NCBI GenBank assembly: GCA_003222245.1
Contig: QHVH01000030.1
Coordinates: 1-64,000 of the forward strand
Length of the DNA stretch: 64,000 nt
Source of the DNA: Blastocatellia bacterium AA13
Lineage (GTDB): Bacteria > Acidobacteriota > Blastocatellia > UBA7656
Direction of reading: 5' to 3'
Positions 46,530 through 54,247 of this stretch are shown piece by piece; the first letter of the stretch is position 1, and each line of letters begins with the position of its first letter. Position numbers and translations under genes: made by a program. The notes beneath the pieces were generated by a model. The model was not told the origin of the DNA. It saw nothing but the letters and a program-made list of their open reading frames with translations, and did no database searches.

Positions 46530-48017
46530 TTATGTTCCTGCTGTGAATCTCTCGCTAAGGGCTTCCAGAGCTACTTCGCGATCGTCGAAGTGAATCGTCC
46601 TCGCGCCCTGAATTTGATAAGTCTCGTGCCCTTTTCCGGCAATGACTACAATGTCTCCAGGACCGGCGATGTTTGTAGCTTCAAAAATGGCTTCGCGCCG
46701 ATCGGCGATTCGTCGATAGTCAGTCGTAATCTTTTGGATGCCTTTTTCTACGTCGTCCAGGATTGCCTCGGGGTCTTCACTCCGTGGATTATCCGAGGTG
46801 ACGATAACCGCATCGCTCAAGAGGGCTGCTGCTTCACCCATCGGCGACCGCTTCGTTCGATCTCGGTCGCCACCGCAGCCGAACACGGTGATCACTTTGG
46901 ACGATGGGCCCGCGACTTCGCGCGCCGCCCCAAGCACATTCTTCAATGCGTCGTCGGTATGCGCATAGTCGACGACAACCGTGAATGTCTGATCCTCATT
47001 CAGATAGACCTGCTCGAATCTCCCCGGCACGCTTTTACAATCTCGGACTCCGTCGGCAATGGCCTTCAAATCAAACCCCAGAGCCAATCCTGCCGCTGTC
47101 GCCGCGAGAATATTATAGACATGAGGCCGGCCGACAAGCGGCGAATCGATGTCGATCTCTCCGGATGGAGTCTCGGCGACAAACCGGACCCCTCTCGCAT
47201 CGCAGGAAAAGTTGCTTGTCTTTACATCCGCCTCCGACGAAAACCCGTAGGTTATGATCTCGCCTTCCGCTGATTGCAGCAGCCTTTTCCCATATTGATC
47301 GTCGATGTTTATCGCGCACGCTCGAGGTGAGCTTCCAAGGCTTCCGTCAAACAGCTTTCGCTTCGCGGCAAAGTAGCTCTCCATATCGTGGTGATAGTCG
47401 AGATGATCGCGAGTGAGGTTCGTGAATATTGCCGCCGCGAAATGGAGCCCGTCGGCGCGATGGAGCTCGATGGCGTGCGACGACACTTCAATAACGGCGG
47501 AGCGGCAACCCTGTTCAACGGCGGTTGCAAGGATTCGCTGAATATCGGACGCTTCCGGAGTCGTATGATGCGAATCCACTACCGCGTCTCCTATTCTCTG
47601 ACAGATCGTTCCAATCATCGCTGAAGTTCCTTCGGCCGCTCGTATGATCGAATCAACCAGGTATTCCGTAGTAGTTTTCCCGTTCGTGCCGGTGATGCCG
47701 ACCAGCTTCAGACGGTTTGACGGATCGCCGTATATGACCGCCGCGGCGGCTGCCAGAGCCGATCTCGCGTTTCCGACTTGAATCCAGGCCGCGGCAAATT
47801 CGACAGGCTTCGCTCGCTCGGATATAACCGCAATGCATCCTTTTTCAAGCGCTTGGGGAATGAACTTATGTCCATCGAAGCGCTCGCCTTCAATTGCCGC
47901 GAATACCGAACCGGGCGCGCATTCACGAGAGTCGTGAGCTACGCCGATTGCTTCGCGATCGAGCGGTCCCGCGGCCTTTATCGCCTCGACGCTCCGGCTC
48001 AAAGCCTCGAGATTCAT
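46530..48017 (-). CDS. murE: UDP-MurNAc-L-Ala-D-Glu meso-diaminopimelate ligase
   Basis: A 495-residue Mur ligase. VAHDSRECAPGSVFAAIEGERFDGHKF is the uridine-binding region, GTNGKTTTEYLV the ATP site, and SSHAIELHRADG and DHLDYHHDM follow. The motif DNPRSEDP is the meso-diaminopimelate-specific form (Lys-adding enzymes differ there), so the wall peptide should contain mDAP. The ATG overlaps the ftsI stop as ATGA at 48014-48017. Intact, normal length. Confidence 0.96.
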   Translation of the reverse strand: MNLEALSRSVEAIKAAGPLDREAIGVAHDSRECAPGSVFAAIEGERFDGHKFIPQALEKGCIAVISERAKPVEFAAAWIQVGNARSALAAAAAVIYGDPSNRLKLVGITGTNGKTTTEYLVDSIIRAAEGTSAMIGTICQRIGDAVVDSHHTTPEASDIQRILATAVEQGCRSAVIEVSSHAIELHRADGLHFAAAIFTNLTRDHLDYHHDMESYFAAKRKLFDGSLGSSPRACAINIDDQYGKRLLQSAEGEIITYGFSSEADVKTSNFSCDARGVRFVAETPSGEIDIDSPLVGRPHVYNILAATAAGLALGFDLKAIADGVRDCKSVPGRFEQVYLNEDQTFTVVVDYAHTDDALKNVLGAAREVAGPSSKVITVFGCGGDRDRTKRSPMGEAAALLSDAVIVTSDNPRSEDPEAILDDVEKGIQKITTDYRRIADRREAIFEATNIAGPGDIVVIAGKGHETYQIQGARTIHFDDREVALEALSERFTAGT

Positions 48018-50083
48018 CGTCCTCGCGCCTGCGCGCCGCCTGATTCAAGCGCGGCTTGCATAGATCGGTATCCTGTTAGGAGCCGTTTAGAGAGGGTTAC
48101 GTAACAAACGGTTCCTTCTCGAATCAGCGCGCCTGCATCGGGTGACTGGAGGCAAACAAGACCTTCGCCGGTGACATTCAACCTTATGCCTCGCGCGGCG
48201 CACATATCAGCGGCTTCGCGGATGCCGCGGCCAATGAGATTAGGTACGGCGCTGAGTTCCGTCGCGCGGGTTTCGGAAACCTGATACGGCGCCGCGGGGG
48301 CAGAATCGAAAGCTGCCGCGGGGCTGGTTGAATTGAGGTAGGGGTATCCGGCCGTATTGGAAATGTCGAATATGTGGCCGCCGTTCGAGGCAATCTCGTT
48401 CGAAGCCGCTACCGCCGGTTGAACTCCAAGGGTGCGCAAAGCATCCGCAACAACTTTTGCGAACACCGGCGCCGCGACTGCGGCCGCGAGGTGCACGCCG
48501 CGCGGTTCGTCGATCGAAACAATGCACGCGATCTGAGGGTTTTCTACCGGAGCGAAACCCGCAAAGGAGGAAACATAGCGAGTCTTGGAATAACGGCCGG
48601 TAGCCGGGTCCACCTTTTGAGCCGTTCCGGTTTTGCCCGCGGCTCGATATCCGGAGATTCCCGCCAGTTTTCCGGTTCCGTGGATGACGACGGCTTCGAG
48701 CATTTCCTTCAGAGAATTCGCGGTTGATTCGCTTATGACCCGCCTTCTTTCAGCCTTATGTTCGGTCGGCGGCTCGTCGGATGAAGAGCCGATCTGGCTC
48801 ACCAGATGCGGCTGAACCCATTCTCCGCCGTTGGCGATTGCCGCGAACGCTGCAACGGCCTGAACGGCCGTGACTCCAATCTCGTGACCCATCGGTATGG
48901 CGCCGAGGGAAGTGGCCTCCCACTCTTTGTAGTCGCGCAGCAGACCGCGGGATTCGCCCGGCAGCTCGATCCCGGTGCGGCGGCCGAATCCGAATTTCTC
49001 GATATATTTCGCGAGCCTTGCTTTGCCGAGTTTCTCGCCCATCTTGATGGCTGCAACGTTGGAGGATTTCGCCAGCGCGTCGCGGGCTGTCATAACGCCT
49101 GCGTGGCCGTCGTGGATTATGTGATCGCCGATTTTGATTTCGCCCCTTCCGCAGTCGATCAGGGAGGAAGGCTTTATGAGGCCCTCGTCGAGAGCGGCCG
49201 CATAAGTGATCGCCTTGAAGATGGATCCGGGCTCGAACGCCGTTTCAATGGCGCGGTTGCTGCGCTGCTCGTCCGAAGAGTCCGCGAGCTTGTTTGCGTC
49301 GAATGTCGGCGAGTTGGCGATTGCCAGAATCTCCCCGGTTGCTGGTCTTAGAATGACGATGGCTCCGCCCTTCGCGCCGGTTGTACGAATCGCCTCGGCT
49401 AGCGCTTTTTCAGCATCCTGCTGGAGCATCGTGTCGAGTGTGAGAGTCAACCCGGCGCCCGGTACCGCATCTTCCACGGAGTGATCGTACGGGTTTTTGA
49501 ATGCATCCACATCCAACAGAATTTTGCCGCCCTGGCCTCTGACAACCTTATCATAGACGAGCTCGACGCCGCCCATTCCGCGCTCATCTATGTCTACGAA
49601 ACCGATGGCGTGGCTGGCCGCGGCCCCGTTGACATAGAAGCGCTTCATTTCGTTGATCAATCGCAGCCCAGGGATATCAGTCTTTTCAATCGCGGCAGTT
49701 TCTTCCCGCGTCAGCTTGCGCTTCACCACCACCATAACCGCGCTCGATTTGAGTCTCTTTAAGAGGGCATCGCGATCTATGTCGTCCAGAACCGTCGCTA
49801 GCTTGTCGGCGGCAGCGGCCGGATCGACGATTTTCGAAGGTTGTGCGTACAGCGATTTCACCAGGGCGGATCGCGCCAATTCATGACCGCTCCGATCATA
49901 GATGACGCCGCGCATAGGACTGAGGTCGATATTGAACTGCTGCTGGTGTTCAGCCCGTTCCAAGAGCTTATCGTGCTCCCGAACCTGAAGCTTAACCAGT
50001 TTGCCGCCGACCGCGAGCCCCCACGCGACCACGCAAATTAGAACGACGACAAAACGGCGATCCGCTGAAATGTGCCTTGCCAT
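48014..50083 (-). CDS. ftsI: Penicillin-binding protein, FtsI/SpoVD-like with C-terminal PASTA domain
   Basis: A 689-residue class B penicillin-binding protein that cross-links septal wall with FtsW. An N-terminal helix (about residues 11-30) is followed by the dimerisation/pedestal domain (PMRGVIYDRSGHELARS). The transpeptidase active site has SxxK at S287-K290 (EPGSIFK), SxN at 340-342 and KTG at 484-486 (AAGKTGTAQK). A single PASTA domain at about 612-678 (AVPNLIGRGIREAADM...) is a feature shared with SpoVD-type proteins and not with E. coli FtsI. It overlaps murE by 4 bases; the gap to ftsL is 79 bases. Confidence 0.95.
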   Translation of the reverse strand: MARHISADRRFVVVLICVVAWGLAVGGKLVKLQVREHDKLLERAEHQQQFNIDLSPMRGVIYDRSGHELARSALVKSLYAQPSKIVDPAAAADKLATVLDDIDRDALLKRLKSSAVMVVVKRKLTREETAAIEKTDIPGLRLINEMKRFYVNGAAASHAIGFVDIDERGMGGVELVYDKVVRGQGGKILLDVDAFKNPYDHSVEDAVPGAGLTLTLDTMLQQDAEKALAEAIRTTGAKGGAIVILRPATGEILAIANSPTFDANKLADSSDEQRSNRAIETAFEPGSIFKAITYAAALDEGLIKPSSLIDCGRGEIKIGDHIIHDGHAGVMTARDALAKSSNVAAIKMGEKLGKARLAKYIEKFGFGRRTGIELPGESRGLLRDYKEWEATSLGAIPMGHEIGVTAVQAVAAFAAIANGGEWVQPHLVSQIGSSSDEPPTEHKAERRRVISESTANSLKEMLEAVVIHGTGKLAGISGYRAAGKTGTAQKVDPATGRYSKTRYVSSFAGFAPVENPQIACIVSIDEPRGVHLAAAVAAPVFAKVVADALRTLGVQPAVAASNEIASNGGHIFDISNTAGYPYLNSTSPAAAFDSAPAAPYQVSETRATELSAVPNLIGRGIREAADMCAARGIRLNVTGEGLVCLQSPDAGALIREGTVCYVTLSKRLLTGYRSMQAALESGGAQARGR

Positions 50084-50162
50084 TACACCCCTGCGATCAG
50101 TGATTCGACCAAACGATCCGAGCAGGCTGTCGATTTCCTCGAAGGAAATCCGGAGCTTGCCG

Positions 50163-50510
50163 CTAGTTGTTTCGAGAGGCCGGACGCTTGATGTTGATTC
50201 CGGCTCCAGCCCTGTCCAGACCCAGGGTTTTTGCCCTGCGCTCTATCTCACCGGGTGAAGAAGCTCGGGCGCGCTCGACTTCGAGCGTACGAAGCTTCTC
50301 ATCCAGCTCTGTGGACTGCTGGCGCATCTGTTCGCTTTGATAACCGATGGTTACGGCTTCAAAATGTTGGCGGGCGCTGATAACGAAACCGGTCGAGACG
50401 ATGGAACCGACAACCGCGATGGTTGCCAACCAGGCGAATACTCGCCTGCTGACCGGTCTGATTACGCGTGAATTGTCTACACTGGCGCCATGATAGAAGA
50501 GAGCTGACAT
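50163..50510 (-). CDS. ftsL: Cell division protein FtsL
   Basis: A 115-residue bitopic protein: a cytoplasmic segment of about 25 residues, a transmembrane helix (VFAWLATIAVVGSIVSTGFVI, about 24-44), and a periplasmic coiled coil (YQSEQMRQQSTELDEKLRTLEVERARASS) that ends in IERRAKTLGL, a frequent FtsL ending. It forms a complex with FtsQ and FtsB and activates FtsW-FtsI. Position between rsmH and ftsI is the canonical one and strongly supports the call, as sequence conservation in this family is low. Confidence 0.88.
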   Translation of the reverse strand: MSALFYHGASVDNSRVIRPVSRRVFAWLATIAVVGSIVSTGFVISARQHFEAVTIGYQSEQMRQQSTELDEKLRTLEVERARASSPGEIERRAKTLGLDRAGAGINIKRPASRNN

Positions 50511-50646
50511 GATCCTGTCCTCCTGCGAAGGGTTTTAGGATGTTCCGATCTTCTCCGGCCCGCTTTTAGCGCCAGGACTGGCGTCCAGAGCCTATTCGAG
50601 CCTTCAAAGCCGCCTGCTCATCCTACTTTACAGACAGGGCTAAAAC

Positions 50647-51642
50647 TCATTGATGTGTTCGCTCGCAAATGCGCATGCGAGCGCTTCTAGATCTCGGGTT
50701 CCGATCCATTTCCTGCTCGGAAGGCCGAATAGCCTTTCGAGTCAGAATCGCGACGCGGCGCGCGGCCCCGCATGTCAAACAGACAACTGAGCCGTCCCCT
50801 GATACCGGCCGCGCCTCCCGCCCCTCACATATGCAGCGTCCCGACTCACGCCTGTACGCGTTCTTGACGATGCGGTCCTCCAAAGAGTGGAAGGAGATAA
50901 TCGAGAGCCGCCCCCCGATTCGCAGCATTGAAATAGCAGTCGAAATGAACTCGTTCAACCGCTCCAGTTCGCCGTTCACGGCAATTCTCAATGCTTGAAA
51001 CGTCCGCGTAGCCGGGTGAATGCGCCATTTACCGCGCTGATGAAGCGCTCGAATCACGATGTCCGCAAGCTGCTTTGTGGATTCGATGCGCTGCCGCGTC
51101 CGTTCCTTCACTATCGCTCTCGCGATTCCGCGGGAACCCCGTTCCTCACCTTTTTCAAATATCAAATCCGCGAGTTCTTTCTCGCCGAGGTCGTTTACAA
51201 GGTCGGCCGCCGTTAAGCCGCCGAGTCTGTCCATTCTCATATCGAGAGGCTCGTCCTTCAGGAAGCTGAACCCGCGTTCCGGTGCTTCGAGTTGGAAGGA
51301 CGAGATGCCGAGATCCGCGAGAATGCAATCCACGGCAATGATTCCACGCTCTTCCAGTACTTGAGAAAGATCCTCATAATCCGAATGAACAGCCAGAAAT
51401 CGGTCGCCAAATTCGCTCAATCGAGCTTGGGCCAATTCGAGGCTCTCGGAGTCGCGATCCAGTCCGATCACCCGCGCGGTTGGGTTCTCTTTGAGCAGCG
51501 CTTCCGAGTGCCCTCCCATCCCCAGCGTGCAATCGACGATCAATGCGCCCTCGCCTGGTTTCAGCCATTCCAGAACCTCTGTCAGCAGCACGGGCTGATG
51601 TGGTTCCTGTGAGAGGCGATCTGTCGGTTGTATAGATTCCAA
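50647..51642 (-). CDS. rsmH: 16S rRNA (cytosine(1402)-N4)-methyltransferase
   Basis: A 331-residue SAM-dependent enzyme that methylates C1402 of 16S r[30 protein letters not shown] (SAM site), [31 protein letters not shown] with PLDMRMD and [13 protein letters not shown] are all present. A zinc-type or Cys-rich segment near the C terminus ([12 protein letters not shown] and CLTCGAAR) precedes the Arg-rich tail [10 protein letters not shown]. It starts at TTG (51642); no in-frame ATG lies near. It lies 28 bases downstream of mraZ. The start is slightly uncertain. Confidence 0.95.
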   Translation of the reverse strand: MESIQPTDRLSQEPHQPVLLTEVLEWLKPGEGALIVDCTLGMGGHSEALLKENPTARVIGLDRDSESLELAQARLSEFGDRFLAVHSDYEDLSQVLEERGIIAVDCILADLGISSFQLEAPERGFSFLKDEPLDMRMDRLGGLTAADLVNDLGEKELADLIFEKGEERGSRGIARAIVKERTRQRIESTKQLADIVIRALHQRGKWRIHPATRTFQALRIAVNGELERLNEFISTAISMLRIGGRLSIISFHSLEDRIVKNAYRRESGRCICEGREARPVSGDGSVVCLTCGAARRVAILTRKAIRPSEQEMDRNPRSRSARMRICERTHQ

Positions 51643-51670
51643 TCTTCATCCCGCCGATCTAAAGACTCCG

Positions 51671-52111
51671 TCAGATTCCCAGTTGAGCGATACTCGCCTC
51701 GTCCTCTTCCGTATAAGGCTCGCTTTCGAGCCGCTGCTTGAAGTGATCCATACTCCAGACTTCCAGATAATGGAGATAGCCGAGCACGGCGACATCCGAG
51801 ACCAGATGAGCGCTGGTGCGAAGAAGCGGATGTATCAGCACGCGCCCCTGTGAGTCCATTTCCACAACCTGCCCGTAATAGTTGGTGCGGTCGAGAAATT
51901 TCCTGACCGCTTTGTCCATAGTTCCCTTTGCTCGAAGCTTCTCCTCTATAAGGAGCCATTCTTTCATCGGGTAGATTCGAGCCGAGTCGCCGGTCAGGCT
52001 GGTTACATAAAATTCATTTCCGTAATTCTCTTCAATATGACGCCGGTATGAGGTGGGAATCTTGATCCGGCCTTTTTCATCGATCCTGACTTTTGAGTTT
52101 CCCCTCAGCAT
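51671..52111 (-). CDS. mraZ: Transcriptional regulator MraZ
   Basis: A 146-residue DNA-binding protein with two AbrB-like swapped-hairpin domains: GNSKVRIDEKGRIKIPTSYR near the N terminus and EMDSQGRVLIHPLLR in the second half, each with the conserved D-x2-GR-x3-P. MraZ oligomers bind tandem repeats in their own promoter and repress the dcw operon. Such repeats are visible 55-81 bases upstream of the ATG (52166-52192). It is the first gene of the cluster, as expected. Confidence 0.96.
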   Translation of the reverse strand: MLRGNSKVRIDEKGRIKIPTSYRRHIEENYGNEFYVTSLTGDSARIYPMKEWLLIEEKLRAKGTMDKAVRKFLDRTNYYGQVVEMDSQGRVLIHPLLRTSAHLVSDVAVLGYLHYLEVWSMDHFKQRLESEPYTEEDEASIAQLGI

Positions 52112-52165
52112 TCAGTTAACCAATCCCACCGCCCTTATCTCGCGAACCACCTCAGTTCCTTACAA

Positions 52166-52192
52166 TCCAGATAAGTCCACTTTATTCCACTT
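52166..52192 (-). promoter_or_regulatory. Three MraZ boxes
   Basis: On the minus strand TGGA recurs with a period of exactly 10 bases: AAGTGGAAT, AAAGTGGAC and TATCTGGAT. This matches the known MraZ-box pattern AAAGTGG-N3. They lie just downstream of the -10 element, in a position where bound MraZ would block transcription. Confidence 0.85.
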
Positions 52193-52199
52193 CCGCGGT

Positions 52200-52228
52200 A
52201 TCGTACTTTAGATAAAAAGTCGTGTCAA
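52200..52228 (-). promoter_or_regulatory. Sigma-70 promoter of the dcw cluster
   Basis: Perfect -35 TTGACA (52223-52228 on the minus strand) and -10 TACGAT (52200-52205), 17-base spacer. The start would fall near 52193, next to the first MraZ box. Confidence 0.88.
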
Positions 52229-52502
52229 GCTATAAAAAATAAGGGGTTAGTTCGCTCTCGCGGCAATGGGTGCGCCGTGATCGGGCAATTGTACTATGTT
52301 GTGGAACCTCTGCGTCGAGCCCACTAGATTGTGTGGATCGGGGCTAGTCGCGCCAAGAAATTTGAGCGGACCGGGAGCTTGCTTTGTTTTGGCCCGCCGG
52401 TGGAAATATGTGGGCCGCGGCAGGAAAGATGTGGAGCAAACCGCCAATTGTGGGATGCCGGCCACTCGGCGCATTAGCTCTTCGTTCGCCAGTCGGTCTT
52501 TA

Positions 52503-52511
52503 TGTTATATT
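52503..52511 (+). promoter_or_regulatory. Extended -10 promoter just before the ZIP gene
   Basis: TGTTATATT (52503-52511) matches the extended -10 TGnTATAAT. No good -35 is seen. The predicted start at about 52518 would leave only about 6 bases before the ATG at 52524. Confidence 0.5.
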
Positions 52512-52523
52512 CCGGGACTTCAA

Positions 52524-53276
52524 ATGGGCGCTACCATGCTCATCGTCTACGGTCTGGCGGCTTCCTGCGCGAATATAGCGGGCGGCGTGCTTGTCTCGTC
52601 GCCGCGAATCGGTCGAACAGCCTTGAAATATCTGATCGGCCTCGGCGCCGGTTTCATGCTGGCGACTGTGTTTCTAGCGGTCGTTCCCGAAGCGGTCGCC
52701 CTCTGGGAGAAGCCGCATCTACATCCGATGGCATGGCTGCTGGCGGGCTACCTGATGTTGCAGTTGTTCGAGCACACGATTGCACCGCATTTTCACTTTG
52801 GCGAGGAGACGCATGAAGACGCGATGATCGCTCATCACGCGGCGTTGACCGGTGTCGGAGCCCTTATGATTCACGCCTTCTTTGACGGCGTGTCTATAAC
52901 GATAGGGTTTCTGGTGAACACTCATCTCGGCCTGCTTCTATTCTTCGCGATCCTTCTGCATAAGCTTCCCGAAGGCTTCACCGTCGCCTCGATGGTTTTA
53001 GCCGCGGGCCGAACCCGAAACGATGCGAGAATGGCGTCGTTGCTGCTCGGCGTCGCAACATTGGCGGGCTCCTGCTCGGCGCTCGCTTTTGGCCAGGTCT
53101 CTATTTGGTCACGCCCGCTTTCAGCTTATGCCTTGCCGTTGTCGGCCGGGGTCACTCTTTACGTAGCCGCATCCGATCTGATTCCCGAAGTCAATAAGCG
53201 AGAAGGCGGATTGAGAGCGTCGCTTATGGTGTTCGCAGGCGTAGCGCTGTTCTATCTCGCTGAACTATTCTTTTGA
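52524..53276 (+). CDS. ZIP-family metal transporter
   Basis: A 250-residue protein with about eight hydrophobic helices. It has the ZIP hallmarks: HAFFDGVSI in one helix and HKLPEGFTVASMV in the next, which supply the metal-binding His, Asp/Glu and Pro residues. A His-rich stretch (HTIAPHFHFGEETHEDAMIAHH) between helices can hold metal. ZIP proteins import zinc, iron or related divalent metals; the specificity is unknown. ATG at 52524 begins at the family start, although 52536 is possible. No ribosome site is seen and the promoter is very close, so initiation may be leaderless. It is convergent with the nickel/cobalt permease gene. Confidence 0.85.
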   Translation: MGATMLIVYGLAASCANIAGGVLVSSPRIGRTALKYLIGLGAGFMLATVFLAVVPEAVALWEKPHLHPMAWLLAGYLMLQLFEHTIAPHFHFGEETHEDAMIAHHAALTGVGALMIHAFFDGVSITIGFLVNTHLGLLLFFAILLHKLPEGFTVASMVLAAGRTRNDARMASLLLGVATLAGSCSALAFGQVSIWSRPLSAYALPLSAGVTLYVAASDLIPEVNKREGGLRASLMVFAGVALFYLAELFF

Positions 53277-53329
53277 TAGCGGTGAGAAAGAGGCTGATTA
53301 TTAGCGGTGAACGGAAAGAGTACCGGCCT

Positions 53330-54043
53330 TCAGGATCTCAACTCAGACAATAAGCCCCATCCCAGCACCAAACCGAAGGCGATGCTCGCGACGCCGGCGG
53401 TCAGCCTGATCCACCAGTTTATTTTGGAGAACCGGCGGGCTGTAGTCGCGAACGGCAGGCTGATCATCGCGCTCATCAACAACATCCCTCCGACCGATCC
53501 GGCTCCAAAGACAACGATATATGTCAGGCCGAGCAGCACTGAAGGAATGGTAGTCAGAACGGCAAGGGTCAAGGCGGCGCTGCCGGCCATTCCGTGGACC
53601 AGGCCCACAAGAAACGGCCTTCGGCCAATCCTAAAGAGATAGTGAGGGTGGTCGTGACTTTTTTCCGTGTGTAGATGAAGGTGAGTATGCGGAGCGCCGT
53701 CTTCATGTAAATGTGAATGAGCGTGAACGGCCAGGCCGCGTTCTTTTCCAAGTTTCCACAATACGTTTATTCCGAGTACGACCAGCATCAGCGCGACGGC
53801 CATCTCCATTGCCGTGCCGACGTGGGGAGGTATCGCCGCTCTGAGCAGGACGACGACCAACCCGACCACAAAGAGCGAAGCCGTGTGACCGATCCCCCAG
53901 AAGGTTCCGATCAGAGACGATCGCAGAACACTCTTATGCTCGCTGACAATTGTGGAGACCGCGACAAGGTGATCCGCGTCGAGGGCATGTCTTAATCCGT
54001 AGATGAATCCGAGTGAGAGAGCCGCGGTTACGCTTGCATTCAT
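53330..54043 (-). CDS. NicO-type nickel/cobalt permease
   Basis: A 237-residue membrane protein of about seven helices. RHALDADHLVAVS (residues 18-30) is the HX4DH signature of NiCoT-like transporters, and GTFWGIGHTASLF is the second motif. A cytoplasmic loop (about 107-140) is very rich in His (HAHSHLHEDGAPHTHLHLHTEKSHDHPHY, split here by other residues), a pattern typical of metal-binding loops. The family (NicO, RcnA-, HupE- or UreH-like) moves nickel or cobalt in or out. It is downstream of the B12-dependent ribonucleotide reductase on the same strand, so cobalt is a plausible substrate (inference). Confidence 0.82.
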   Translation of the reverse strand: MNASVTAALSLGFIYGLRHALDADHLVAVSTIVSEHKSVLRSSLIGTFWGIGHTASLFVVGLVVVLLRAAIPPHVGTAMEMAVALMLVVLGINVLWKLGKERGLAVHAHSHLHEDGAPHTHLHLHTEKSHDHPHYLFRIGRRPFLVGLVHGMAGSAALTLAVLTTIPSVLLGLTYIVVFGAGSVGGMLLMSAMISLPFATTARRFSKINWWIRLTAGVASIAFGLVLGWGLLSELRS

Positions 54044-54142
54044 TTTATCTAAGACCGTTTATGTATTCCGAATAACAACCGCTCACGTTTTTGGGCGTCG
54101 CCTGCAATGCGAAGAAATAGTACCACGGGATGGTTGGCAAAG

Positions 54143-54166
54143 AGGAAAATAAACGCCATAGGCGTT
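54143..54166 (-). terminator. Intrinsic terminator after the ribonucleotide reductase gene
   Basis: On the minus strand AACGCC and GGCGTT (54161-54166 with 54152-54157) form a 6-bp stem around TAT, followed by TATTTTCCTCTTT. It stands about 80 bases after the nrdJ stop. It suggests that the NicO gene has its own promoter. Confidence 0.6.
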
Positions 54167-54247
54167 AACTCCCTCCCAGAGCGGCGGAGAACGCCCGGCC
54201 CCTCCATGGATTTCAGATGTTGGTTGATGCGCGAAATTGATCGCGCG

